Below are positions 43,977 through 51,943 of a stretch of DNA of 53,802 nt, in pieces. The first letter of the stretch is position 1; every line of letters starts with the position of its first letter. Both the position numbers and the translations under genes were made by a program. The notes beneath the pieces are model-generated. The model saw nothing but the letters and a program-made list of their open reading frames with translations. It made no database searches and was not told where the DNA came from. Source of the stretch: JAADCS01 sp964473735 (GTDB lineage: Bacteria; Hydrothermota; Hydrothermia; LBFQ01); contig CAYYQD010000008.1 in assembly GCA_964473735.1 (NCBI GenBank), positions 1-53,802 on the forward strand, in the 5' to 3' direction.

Positions 43977-43985
43977 TTCCCGTTT

Positions 43986-44843
43986 ATGCCTGCCTACATC
44001 CAGGAGAACGTTCCCCTCGCCCCCTACACCACCTTTCGTCTCGGTGGTCCAGCGCGCTACTTTTTGAACGCCCGCACCGTAGAGGACGTTGTGACCGGCG
44101 TTAAGTTCGCCCTATCCCGGAACCTGAAGGTCCTGCCGTTGGGAGCCGGATCGGACGTCCTCATCCCTGACTCTGGGTTTGATGGTCTGGTAATACGCCT
44201 CGTAGGGCTCAGGGGTACGAAGGTGGAGGGTAATCGTGTATATCTGAAGGCCGGGGAGCCCCTACCCGCCGTGGCCAGAGCGATGGCGGAGAGAGGTTTG
44301 AGCGGCTTTGAGTACGTGGTGGGTGTCCCCGGAACGGTAGGAGGAGGTGTGGCCAAGAACGCCGGTGCCCACGGTAGAGAGATAAAGGACGTTCTCCGGG
44401 AGGCCTACGTGGTGAACGGTGAGGGGTACGTCCGTACCCTTAAGAGGGAGGATCTAAAGCTCGCCTACCGTACCTCCTCCCTGCCGGATGTGGGCATATT
44501 GGTTGAGGCGTCCTTCGTGCTTGAGGAGGACGATCCCCGGACGATAAAGGGACGTATAGAGGAGTTCCTATCCTACAGGGAGAGGAGTCAGCCCTGGACG
44601 GAGAGAACGGCCGGTTGTATGTTCAAAAACCCACCGGGGGATTACGCCGGCAGGCTCATAGACTTGGCCGGCCTCAAGGGTTTCAGGGTGGGGGGTGTGA
44701 AGGTTTCGGAAAAGCACGCCAACTTCTTCATAAACGAGGGAGGAACGGCGGACGACGCTATAAGGCTCATAGATTACGTAAGGGAGCGCGTAAGGGAGGT
44801 CTTTGGCATAGAACTGGAGGTAGAAATTGAAATCGTCAGATAA
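43986..44843 (+). CDS. murB: UDP-N-acetylenolpyruvoylglucosamine reductase
   Basis: Reduces UDP-GlcNAc-enolpyruvate to UDP-MurNAc in peptidoglycan synthesis. The 285-residue type II form has FAD-binding LGAGSDVLIPDSGFDGLV, VVGVPGTVGGGVAKNAGAHG, and the active-site loop TAGCMFKNPPGDYAG. The usual Ser proton donor in AGSxFKNP is Cys here, a known variation in some lineages. It heads the murB-ftsA-ftsZ-ftsX run; ftsA begins inside its last 17 bases. Confidence 0.94.
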   Translation: MPAYIQENVPLAPYTTFRLGGPARYFLNARTVEDVVTGVKFALSRNLKVLPLGAGSDVLIPDSGFDGLVIRLVGLRGTKVEGNRVYLKAGEPLPAVARAMAERGLSGFEYVVGVPGTVGGGVAKNAGAHGREIKDVLREAYVVNGEGYVRTLKREDLKLAYRTSSLPDVGILVEASFVLEEDDPRTIKGRIEEFLSYRERSQPWTERTAGCMFKNPPGDYAGRLIDLAGLKGFRVGGVKVSEKHANFFINEGGTADDAIRLIDYVRERVREVFGIELEVEIEIVR

Positions 44844-46044
44844 GGAGAACATCGGCGTACTGGTGATAGATCTGGGCGCCTTCAGGACGAGGGCGGCCAT
44901 GGTGGGACCCTCGTGGGTCCCAAAGGTAGTGGAAGTACCAACTAAAGGGTACTCCGGGTACATCTCCAACTTAGACACCCTCGTTCTAACGGTCCGACGG
45001 GTCGTGGAAGAGCTGGCGAAGACTGTCCCCATACCGCCGGACGATCCAATACCCACGATAATAACCGTGCATCTTAGCGAGAGTACCCAGTTCAAGGTGG
45101 CCAACCACGAGGTCTCCGTCTCCCAGGATGGAAAGGTTACGGAAGAGCAGGTGGAGAAGCTCCACAGAGAGCTCCGTGATAAGGTCACGGGCAACGATGG
45201 TAATCTCCTATTCCTATCCGTATCAAGGTATATGGTCGTGCAACGGGGGAAAGAGCGGGACGTTGAAAACCCGCGGGGGCTACGGGTGGAGATCCTCAAA
45301 GGCATGGCCGTAGCCATGGTGGTGACTTCCGACATCTACGAGAACCTCATGGACATATTCCGTGAGTACAACGACCGTTACGACACCTACGAGCTTGAAC
45401 CCCTGGGCGTTTATAGCTCACCGATGTACGCCGCCTTAGGGGCCGCCGATAGCGGTGTGGATACCCACCTACACCTTGACCTGGGGCATACGTCCTTCCG
45501 GGTAGTTAAGCTCATCAACGGTAAGGTCTTTTCCTACGCCGAGTACCCGAGGGGAGGGAAGCACATAATAAAGGACATAAGCTCCACCCTCAGCATACCA
45601 CCCAAGGCGAGCTTTCACGTCCTCAAGGAGTATCTGGGGAACGGAAAACGTATAGTCAGGGTCACGGGCAAAGATATAGATACCACCATAGTGGAGGAGA
45701 TCCTCCGCAGGTCCTTTTCGGAGTTCCTTACGAACGCGAAGGTACGCTCCCTCGTTACCGGAAGCGGAGACAGGTCCTTCACCCTCAGTGTGTCCGGAGG
45801 TCTATCGGTCTACAGAAAAATCGGGGAGTACATATCGGACGCCGGTTTCCCGGAGCCCCTTACCTATACGGACGTCCTACCCGAGAACTTCGTTTTCCAC
45901 GGGATATGGAAGGTGATTGAGGAGCGGGGTTTATCCGTAAGTCGGGTGAGGCGGAACGGGCGGATAAAGGGCAGAGGTTTCATAAAGCGCTTCACGGAGT
46001 TCTTTAAAAAGGAAGTGTTAGGTTTAGAAGAAAAAGGAGGTTAA
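44827..46044 (+). CDS. ftsA: Divergent FtsA-like actin-fold division protein
   Basis: Probable membrane anchor of the Z-ring, 405 residues. The ATPase landmarks are VLVIDLGAFRTRAAMVG (phosphate 1), LHLDLGHTSFRVVKLINGKV (phosphate 2) and YPRGGKHIIKDIS. The SHS2-type 1C region and NPRGLRVEILKGMAVAM follow FtsA order. The C-terminus GFIKRFTEFFKKEVLGL is a fine amphipathic membrane-targeting helix. Sequence identity to standard FtsA looks low, and phosphate 2 has His instead of the usual Gly-Gly. TTG start with GGAGG upstream, overlapping murB by 17 bases. Confidence 0.8.
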   Translation: MKSSDKENIGVLVIDLGAFRTRAAMVGPSWVPKVVEVPTKGYSGYISNLDTLVLTVRRVVEELAKTVPIPPDDPIPTIITVHLSESTQFKVANHEVSVSQDGKVTEEQVEKLHRELRDKVTGNDGNLLFLSVSRYMVVQRGKERDVENPRGLRVEILKGMAVAMVVTSDIYENLMDIFREYNDRYDTYELEPLGVYSSPMYAALGAADSGVDTHLHLDLGHTSFRVVKLINGKVFSYAEYPRGGKHIIKDISSTLSIPPKASFHVLKEYLGNGKRIVRVTGKDIDTTIVEEILRRSFSEFLTNAKVRSLVTGSGDRSFTLSVSGGLSVYRKIGEYISDAGFPEPLTYTDVLPENFVFHGIWKVIEERGLSVSRVRRNGRIKGRGFIKRFTEFFKKEVLGLEEKGG

Positions 46045-46047
46045 AGG

Positions 46048-47166
46048 ATGATAACACGCGACGAGCAGAGCACTGAGATCCTCCTGGTGGGGATAGGGGG
46101 AGCGGGATGTAACATAGTGGATCAGGTCGCCGGTCAGTACTTTTCGGATATGTACCCCTATACGGTGGACGTATTCGCCATAAACACGGACAGGCAGAAC
46201 CTCCGTAGCCTTCAAAACGTCGGTAATACCATAATGCTGAGCAGAAAAGGGAGAGGGGCGGGATCGGATCCGGAGCGAGGGAGGAGGATGGCGAAAGAGG
46301 CGGTGGCGGCCGGAAAGATAGACGCCATTAAGCACCCACCGGATGCGGAGGAGGCCAAAGAGTACGACCTCATCCTCGTCACCGCCGGGTTGGGGGGCGG
46401 TACCGGGACGGGATCCGGTCCAGTCATAGTGGAGTACCTGAGGGAGCTCTTCCCCGAAGCCCTCATAATGGGGATACTGATCTACCCGGAAGATATGGAA
46501 TCCGGAGTAAAGACGGAGATAGCGAAACAGGGCCTCGCAGAGTATTACAGGCTCCTGGACTCCGTAGTGGTAATAAACAACGAGAGCATAGTGGACCCGA
46601 ATAAGCCCATAAGCGAGGCCTACGACCTGGCCGACAAGTACGTGGCCAACACCATAATGACCATACTGGATATAAGTGAAGATTACGGGAAACCCAACCT
46701 GGACTTCAACGACATCCAGAAAGCGCTGGAGCCTCCGGGACCCAACGATCCCAACGGCTCTAAGTTCGCCTTCGTATCCACCATAGATCTGCCCAGTGCA
46801 AACGACGTACATAAGGTACCGGAGATGTTGAACCACAGGAAGAAGCACCTCTCTATAAAGAGCTTCAGCGGAGCCCGCACCCTCCTCGTAGGGTTCTTCC
46901 ACAGCGGGAAAGCTCTGACGTCGGAGAAAGCGCAGGCAGTGGTCAAACACCTCAAGAACGAGATAATAATGGCCGGGCGCCAACCCTACGTAAAGGTAGG
47001 AGACTTCACCCAGAATAAGGAGCAGATGCTGGATCGGGTCAGAATATCCGTTATCGTATCCGGTGTAAATCCGGACTCCTACATACTCAACGCCCTACAG
47101 GACGTTGCTGCGGAGAGAGAAGTGGAGGAGATTCTGAAAGGTTTTCGGGATGAAGGAAGCGTTTAA
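46048..47166 (+). CDS. ftsZ: Divergent FtsZ-family GTPase
   Basis: Tubulin-fold division GTPase, 372 residues. GTP-binding motifs are clear: GIGGAGCNIVDQ, FAINTDRQNL, GRGAGSDPERG, and signature GGGTGTGSG. The catalytic T7 loop reads NLDFNDIQKAL. Departures from standard FtsZ: the PFxFEGxxR segment is replaced by IYPEDMESGVK, and an insertion of about 25 residues follows T7 (EPPGPNDPNGSK onward). The conserved C-terminal peptide that binds FtsA and ZipA is missing. AAAGGAGG precedes the ATG. It may be the main FtsZ of this lineage or a paralogue. Confidence 0.85.
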   Translation: MITRDEQSTEILLVGIGGAGCNIVDQVAGQYFSDMYPYTVDVFAINTDRQNLRSLQNVGNTIMLSRKGRGAGSDPERGRRMAKEAVAAGKIDAIKHPPDAEEAKEYDLILVTAGLGGGTGTGSGPVIVEYLRELFPEALIMGILIYPEDMESGVKTEIAKQGLAEYYRLLDSVVVINNESIVDPNKPISEAYDLADKYVANTIMTILDISEDYGKPNLDFNDIQKALEPPGPNDPNGSKFAFVSTIDLPSANDVHKVPEMLNHRKKHLSIKSFSGARTLLVGFFHSGKALTSEKAQAVVKHLKNEIIMAGRQPYVKVGDFTQNKEQMLDRVRISVIVSGVNPDSYILNALQDVAAEREVEEILKGFRDEGSV

Positions 47167-47977
47167 AGCCTTCGTATCCGCCTCCTACAGGAGCGCCTTC
47201 GCCGTATTAGGCATAACCCTGTCAATGTTCATGGTGATGGTGACCGCTAACGCCGCTTTCGTGTCTTACTACACCTACGCCCGTATAAAGAACGAGATAC
47301 GTATAGAGGTGTTCCCGAAGGTCAGGACCGGGGACGTAGTGTCCTTCCTGAAGGTGTTGGGGGGGGTGGATAGGGTTGAGGTCGTAAGCGAAAGGGAGGC
47401 CCGGGAGGAGTTCAAGCGGTCCTATCCCCAGCTCTCGGACCTGATAGACCGCCTCGGAGAGGACGTCTTCTATCCCATGATACGGGTCTATCCCAAACCC
47501 CACTGGAGGGACGTTCAGTTCCTTGACGTCCTCAGCGGGGAAATAGGGACGTATAGCGGCGTGGCCGGAGTATATTACGGTAGGGAGTGGCTGAAAGCAG
47601 CACAGGATTTCTTCAACTTCCTCTTAGGTGCCAACGTCGTGGTCCTGCTGACGGCCTTCGTCGTTAGTCTCCTCGTCTCCTTCTACACGGTCAGATTCGT
47701 CGTACATCATCGCAGGAACCTGATAGAGATACTACGCCTCGCCGGTGTCTCACCCTTCCGTATGCGTTACCCCTACGTCTTGCTTTCCATACTCTACTCC
47801 CTCATATCATGGGTGATAGTGGCCCCTTTAGTCCTCCTCATCGTACGGTACTACGGACCTGTACCCGGGATCCTGAAGTTCAACCTATTGCTCCTCATGG
47901 GTATCCTAACCGTGATCGTAATAACGACCGTAACGGGAAGTCTGAGGGCACTCTCCGACCTTGAGAGAGGGTTCTAA
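47150..47977 (+). CDS. ftsX: FtsX-like permease
   Basis: 275 residues with four membrane helices: one near the N-terminus, then three after residue 160, with an extracytoplasmic loop of about 120 residues between. The last half contains VRFVVHHRRNLIEILRLAGVSPFRMRYPY, split over TM2 and a coupling helix, as in FtsX. FtsX with FtsE controls peptidoglycan hydrolases; here an M23 peptidase exists 41 kb away, but no ftsE is adjacent. It overlaps ftsZ by 17 bases, so it is part of the same operon. Confidence 0.85.
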   Translation: MKEAFKAFVSASYRSAFAVLGITLSMFMVMVTANAAFVSYYTYARIKNEIRIEVFPKVRTGDVVSFLKVLGGVDRVEVVSEREAREEFKRSYPQLSDLIDRLGEDVFYPMIRVYPKPHWRDVQFLDVLSGEIGTYSGVAGVYYGREWLKAAQDFFNFLLGANVVVLLTAFVVSLLVSFYTVRFVVHHRRNLIEILRLAGVSPFRMRYPYVLLSILYSLISWVIVAPLVLLIVRYYGPVPGILKFNLLLLMGILTVIVITTVTGSLRALSDLERGF

Positions 47978-48546
47978 ACGAACAGGGCCTTCAGACCCTC
48001 AACTATCATCTTGACGGCGTAGGCCGATAGTATTATCATGAATATCTTGGAGGTGGCGGTTGCTCCCCCCTTTCCCAGGAGACGTAGCAGGAGGTTGGCG
48101 TTAAGAAGGGCCAGAGAAGTTATAAGTACGTTAAGGGCCATGGCTATCATCGTGGTGATATGACCCACACTCCCTACTAAGCTCAGGGCAGTGGTCAGAA
48201 CGGCCGGACCTACGATCAGAGGTATCCCTAAGGGAACGAGACCCAAATCCTCCGTATGGCGTTTAAAACCCTCGGAGGATAGCAGGTCCCTGACTGACAG
48301 TATCAGGAGTAGCACTCCTCCTCCCACTTTAAAGTGCTCCGGGGTTATTGAAAAGAGGTTGAGTACGTAATCCCCCAACAGTATAAATCCCTCCGACACG
48401 AGCAGGGCAAACACGGCCGACTGAAGTACGATCCGTCTCTGGGCTCTCTCGCTTAGATCCCCCGCGAGGGCTATAAACGTGGGCACTATGCCTATGACGT
48501 CTACGGCGATGAATATGGATACGAAGGCCTGTACGAATCCCTCCAT
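47974..48546 (-). CDS. MarC family integral membrane protein
   Basis: 190 residues with six membrane helices and the MarC pattern: FIAVDVIGIVPTFIAL, GGGVLLLILSVRDLL, LVPLGIPLIVGPAVLTTAL and a final AVKMIVEGLKALF. Transport substrate is unknown for the family despite its old link to multiple antibiotic resistance. The frame opens at TTG 48558, but this overlaps the -10 TACAAT; ATG 48546, 11 bases downstream, is a better start. It overlaps ftsX convergently by 4 bases. Confidence 0.88.
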   Translation of the reverse strand: MEGFVQAFVSIFIAVDVIGIVPTFIALAGDLSERAQRRIVLQSAVFALLVSEGFILLGDYVLNLFSITPEHFKVGGGVLLLILSVRDLLSSEGFKRHTEDLGLVPLGIPLIVGPAVLTTALSLVGSVGHITTMIAMALNVLITSLALLNANLLLRLLGKGGATATSKIFMIILSAYAVKMIVEGLKALFV

Positions 48547-48557
48547 AAAAAGCGGCA

Positions 48558-48563
48558 ATTGTA
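48558..48563 (-). promoter_or_regulatory. -10 element TACAAT for marC-like gene
   Basis: TACAAT ends 11 bases before ATG 48546 and overlaps the rejected TTG. Confidence 0.45.
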
Positions 48564-48602
48564 CGGGAGATTGACTTCCATCTGTATCACCGAATCCAGA
48601 TT

Positions 48603-48608
48603 TAAAAT
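48603..48608 (+). promoter_or_regulatory. -10 element TAAAAT at 48603
   Basis: TAAAAT ends 8 bases before ATG 48617; the spacer AGGAGGTT also reads as a Shine-Dalgarno. Confidence 0.5.
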
Positions 48609-48616
48609 AGGAGGTT

Positions 48617-49162
48617 ATGCCGGACTCCTTAGTGGGACTAACCTTCAGGCCGTCGGATCCAGACTCCTATCCTGTCTATGCTGTACTTGAGAGGAAACGG
48701 GGTAGGATCTACTTCGTGAAGGTGGATATTTTGGACAGGTGGGACGACCTTTTCTCCGTTGAGGATGTAAAGAGGTTCGCTATGAACTTCCTCTACGTGC
48801 CGGACGGTTTCTACAGACCTCCGAAGTTCCGCTTAAACCTCTACGTCAGGACGGCCAAAGAGATAGCGGAGGAGATTAAAAGGATAAAGAGAGAGGTGGT
48901 GCTGGTTCATACGTACGGATTCTACGCTTTAGGCGGTCCGGTGCCGGCTAAGAGCACTCTCGCCGGACTTTACGCCCGTTTCAACCGTATCAACGAGTAC
49001 ATAACCGGGCTGCGCAACTTTAAGCTCCTGAACTATCCGTGGAAGGTACAACCGTCGGACGTCCTTGATGCTATGGCTACGGCCCTGATCCTCCACTTCG
49101 TGGATGTCGGAAGGGGGCGATTCGTCAGCTTTGAGGACCTGAGGATTTTCGTTCCGAAATGA
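48617..49162 (+). CDS. Hypothetical protein, faintly DUF429/RNase H-like
   Basis: 181 residues, soluble, basic. N-terminal strands (YPVYAVLERKRGRIYFVKV) and a C-terminal DVLDAMATALILHF recall the end of DUF429 (RNase H fold) proteins. The first-strand Asp of that fold is absent, so I claim no nuclease activity. It is coupled to rimI by a four-base ATGA overlap. Confidence 0.65.
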   Translation: MPDSLVGLTFRPSDPDSYPVYAVLERKRGRIYFVKVDILDRWDDLFSVEDVKRFAMNFLYVPDGFYRPPKFRLNLYVRTAKEIAEEIKRIKREVVLVHTYGFYALGGPVPAKSTLAGLYARFNRINEYITGLRNFKLLNYPWKVQPSDVLDAMATALILHFVDVGRGRFVSFEDLRIFVPK

Positions 49163-49632
49163 AGGTCGTAGTAAGGGAGGAGAGCAACCTTCAAGGTGCT
49201 CTCGTTATGGAGAGGCTCTCATACAGGGTCTTTCCGCGCTACGCTAAGTGGGACTACATATCCGTTATGAACTACCTGCGGGTCGGTGGGAAGGTGTTGG
49301 TCGCATACGACGACTACCGGATCTTAGGGGGTGCTTTCCTGCGCAGGATGATGGACGATATGTGGGAGATCACCATGATCGGGGTATTTCCGGAGTACCG
49401 GAGAAGGGGCGTGGGCAAGAGGCTCATGGAGAGCATACTCCGTTCCACCTCCGGGGATATTTACCTTCACGTTGAGGTGAATAACGAGCCCGCGTTAAGG
49501 CTGTACAGAGCCTTCGGTTTTAAGGTCGTCAAGAGGGTAAGCAAGTTCTACTCAACGGGTGAAGACGCCTATCTCATGGTGTTAAAACGCACCCCGAGGC
49601 GCCCGAAGAATTCGTCCGAAGGCCCGGGGTAA
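49159..49632 (+). CDS. rimI: GNAT N-acetyltransferase, RimI-like
   Basis: 157-residue acetyltransferase with acetyl-CoA site RRRGVGKRLM, the LHVEVNNEPALRLYRAFGF block and the terminal GEDAYLMVL typical of RimI, which acetylates ribosomal protein S18 and other N-termini. RimI is one of several close families, so the substrate is not certain. The last 64 bases overlap the convergent nadB gene. Confidence 0.82.
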   Translation: MKVVVREESNLQGALVMERLSYRVFPRYAKWDYISVMNYLRVGGKVLVAYDDYRILGGAFLRRMMDDMWEITMIGVFPEYRRRGVGKRLMESILRSTSGDIYLHVEVNNEPALRLYRAFGFKVVKRVSKFYSTGEDAYLMVLKRTPRRPKNSSEGPG

Positions 49633-50945
49633 TCCCGGCGGTAATGTACCCCTCTGCTCTCCTCTCGCCACAGTGCGGCCCTTAAGATGGCTCTCGCCAG
49701 GTCCCCGAGGCCTCCCATTCCCTTTATTCTCTCCAGAGCGTACAGAAGACCCTCCCTCTCCCTCTCAACCCCGGCAGCATCCTCAAGGGTCTCCCTTATA
49801 AGGTTGAGGTTCTCCTCTCCCTCCCCGTACTCAACCTCTAAGGTGTCAAGGAAGGTAAAGGTGGGCCAGTCCGAGACGTCGTTCTCCACGTCTATGGCGA
49901 CCCTATACCCGAAGACGAGGGCCTCCAGCAGGGAGTTGGAGGCCAGACGGTTGGCGCCGTGGGCACCGGTGGCGGCGCATTCCCCAACGGCCCAGAGCCC
50001 CTTCAGGTTCGTCCTCCCCCATACGTCCGTCCTGACCCCTCCTATGCTGTAGTGGGCGGCAGGGGAGACCGGTATCCTCTCACCGTACTCGTCGTACAAC
50101 CTCTTGGCTACCGGGAATCTGTCAATATCCACCCTGCTCAAGTCAAGATAGACCTGACCGTATCTCCTCGCGTAGCTGTAAATGGCTCGGGCTACAACAT
50201 CTCTCGGTAAGAGGGGATTCACTATATCGTTTCCCTCCTCGCTCACCAGCCTTGCCCCGGCTCCCCTTAAGGCCTCGGTCAGTAGTACGGGCGGATCCGT
50301 GAGGCTAACCGTGGGATGGAACTGTACGAACTCCAGGTCCGTGAGGATGGCCCCGGATCTACCGGCCATAAGTATCCCGTACCCCACCGTGCTCCGGGGG
50401 TTGCTCGTCCTCTTCCACAGGGCAGCGTACCCCCCAGTGGCCAGCACGACGGCGTCCGCCTCTATTTCCTTACCGTCTTCCAGTCTCACTCCCACCACCC
50501 TTCCTCCATCAAGGAGAAGGTCCGTCGCGTACGAAGGTATCCTATCAACTCTCTCCCTCGCATGCCTTTCTAAAAACTCCATGAGCCTGCGTCCCGTCTC
50601 GTCCCCCACGTTCCATACCCTTGGGAAGGAGTGTCCCCCTTCAAGGTGGGGTCTCGGATTAAAACGGAACCCCATCTGTATCAGCTTGTTAAGGACCATG
50701 GGACCGTAATGGGTCAGGACCATCGTAGCGCGCTTGTCGTTGAAAAAGGCCCCGGCCCGGAGCGTGTCCTCGTAATGCACTATCGGACTATCGTTAGGAT
50801 CCAGAGCCGCTGCTATCCCTCCCTGTGCCCAGAAGGTATTTGCCGATGACGGGCCTTCGGGGGCTACCAAAACGACCCCGACCTTACGGAAGCTCAGGGC
50901 GGTCCATAAACCCGCTATCCCCCCACCTACTACGATGACCTTCAC
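49569..50945 (-). CDS. nadB: L-aspartate oxidase
   Basis: FAD enzyme that converts L-aspartate to iminoaspartate, first step of de novo NAD synthesis. 458 residues with VVGGGIAGLWTAL at the N-terminus, WAQGGIAAAL, HYSIGGVRTD, GECAATGAHGANRLASNSLLEALVFG in the FAD and substrate regions, and a helical C-terminal domain ending HYRRDYPGP. GTG start. No nadA or nadC in the window. Confidence 0.95.
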   Translation of the reverse strand: MKVIVVGGGIAGLWTALSFRKVGVVLVAPEGPSSANTFWAQGGIAAALDPNDSPIVHYEDTLRAGAFFNDKRATMVLTHYGPMVLNKLIQMGFRFNPRPHLEGGHSFPRVWNVGDETGRRLMEFLERHARERVDRIPSYATDLLLDGGRVVGVRLEDGKEIEADAVVLATGGYAALWKRTSNPRSTVGYGILMAGRSGAILTDLEFVQFHPTVSLTDPPVLLTEALRGAGARLVSEEGNDIVNPLLPRDVVARAIYSYARRYGQVYLDLSRVDIDRFPVAKRLYDEYGERIPVSPAAHYSIGGVRTDVWGRTNLKGLWAVGECAATGAHGANRLASNSLLEALVFGYRVAIDVENDVSDWPTFTFLDTLEVEYGEGEENLNLIRETLEDAAGVEREREGLLYALERIKGMGGLGDLARAILRAALWREESRGVHYRRDYPGPSDEFFGRLGVRFNTMR

Positions 50946-50951
50946 GGAGGT

Positions 50952-50957
50952 ATTCTA
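50952..50957 (-). promoter_or_regulatory. -10 element TAGAAT for nadB
   Basis: TAGAAT ends 6 bases before GTG 50945. Confidence 0.6.
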
Positions 50958-51292
50958 CCTCCGAACGTATAGGAACTACGGGCTATGAACGAACTCCAAC
51001 AGGATGTCCCCCCTTTTCAAAGATATTCCGGTGATAGATAGGTCGGTCTCCCGTTGTATTATAGTCCTCGCTCGTTTAATATGCGGTTATTTGTGCGTTG
51101 AGTTGCATTGTCCCGGCCTTATGTTCCACAGAATATCCCGTCCCCCAAGGTACATCCCGAAGCCCCGGAAACTTTCAATCTTTAGAGGACACGGTGGTAT
51201 CACTTTCCCCCGGTTTTATATCCAGAGTGGTGCCGGTTTTTCCGCAGAAGGTCGCACGAATTCACATCGTACAGGGTGCCCCTGCTCCCCTT
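50958..51292. other. Gene-free gap with palindromic repeat
   Basis: About 335 bases between divergent nadB and the zinc-ribbon gene. It contains repeat copy 4 and no recognisable gene. Confidence 0.5.
51196..51234 (+). repeat. 39-bp dispersed imperfect palindrome, copy 4
   Basis: Left arm GGTATCACTTT, core GGTTTTATATCC, right arm AGAGTGGTGCC. One base longer than copies 1-3, with compensating changes in the arms. Confidence 0.6.
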
Positions 51293-51298
51293 TAGAAT
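51293..51298 (+). promoter_or_regulatory. -10 element TAGAAT for zinc-ribbon gene
   Basis: TAGAAT lies 15 bases before ATG 51314, with AAGGCGG in between, so here a short leader is likely. Confidence 0.45.
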
Positions 51299-51313
51299 GC
51301 ACTTTAAGGCGGT

Positions 51314-51895
51314 ATGAAAGTTATCCGGTTCCTGTTTGATAGACTACTCCTTCCCCTGATAGTAGCATTACTGACCCCTGCTGTGCTCGGCTTTGCTTCA
51401 AAGCTAAGAACCGGGGAGTGGATTAACCTGTTCGGGCGTGTTTCACCGATGTTTTGGCGCGTCTTCGCTACGTTTATATTTTTGTGGATCGTGGTTGTGC
51501 TTGTTCGTGCCCGGTTAAGGGAGGTGCGCCGTAGGAATAGTCCTCCGAAGGTGTTAGTATCGGGCACGTCTCTGCTCGGATGGAAAAGCGTTATGAAGGT
51601 CAGATATGCCGGAGTAATGTGGATAGTAAAAGCTCCCGTATCGGAGTCATCCTCCTCCTTCAATCCCACGAAGGTACCCGCATCGGGGATACGCGTTGTA
51701 ATACCTCCCAGATGCCCGAGGTGTGGAACGGAGCTGGAAGAATCCTTCAGCTTCTGGGGATGGTACGTCTGGCAGTGTGTGGGATGCGGTTTTAGAAGGA
51801 GAAGTAGAGAGGGCTTTTATAGAGAGGGGGAGAGAGCCGAGAGAATCGCACGGAGAGAGTGGGAGGTCCTACACCGCGAGGGGCGAGGCGGATAG
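51314..51895 (+). CDS. Two-helix membrane protein with zinc ribbon
   Basis: 193 residues: two N-terminal membrane helices (LLLPLIVALLTPAVLGF and FATFIFLWIVVVLV), a linker, and a treble-cysteine zinc ribbon CPRCGTELEE ... CVGCGF, followed by an Arg/Glu-rich helix. I do not recognise a family. Membrane plus zinc-ribbon proteins often act as sensors or quality-control factors, but nothing here shows which. Confidence 0.7.
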   Translation: MKVIRFLFDRLLLPLIVALLTPAVLGFASKLRTGEWINLFGRVSPMFWRVFATFIFLWIVVVLVRARLREVRRRNSPPKVLVSGTSLLGWKSVMKVRYAGVMWIVKAPVSESSSSFNPTKVPASGIRVVIPPRCPRCGTELEESFSFWGWYVWQCVGCGFRRRSREGFYREGERAERIARREWEVLHREGRGG

Positions 51896-51943
51896 TCCCG
51901 TACCCACCTCCCTTAAACTCCCCTTCCCTAACCGTACTTCCGT

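Noticed and set aside
43604..43985. Replication origin in the AT-rich gap
   Set aside because: AT-rich, but no cluster of DnaA boxes or iterated repeats and no dnaA gene nearby.
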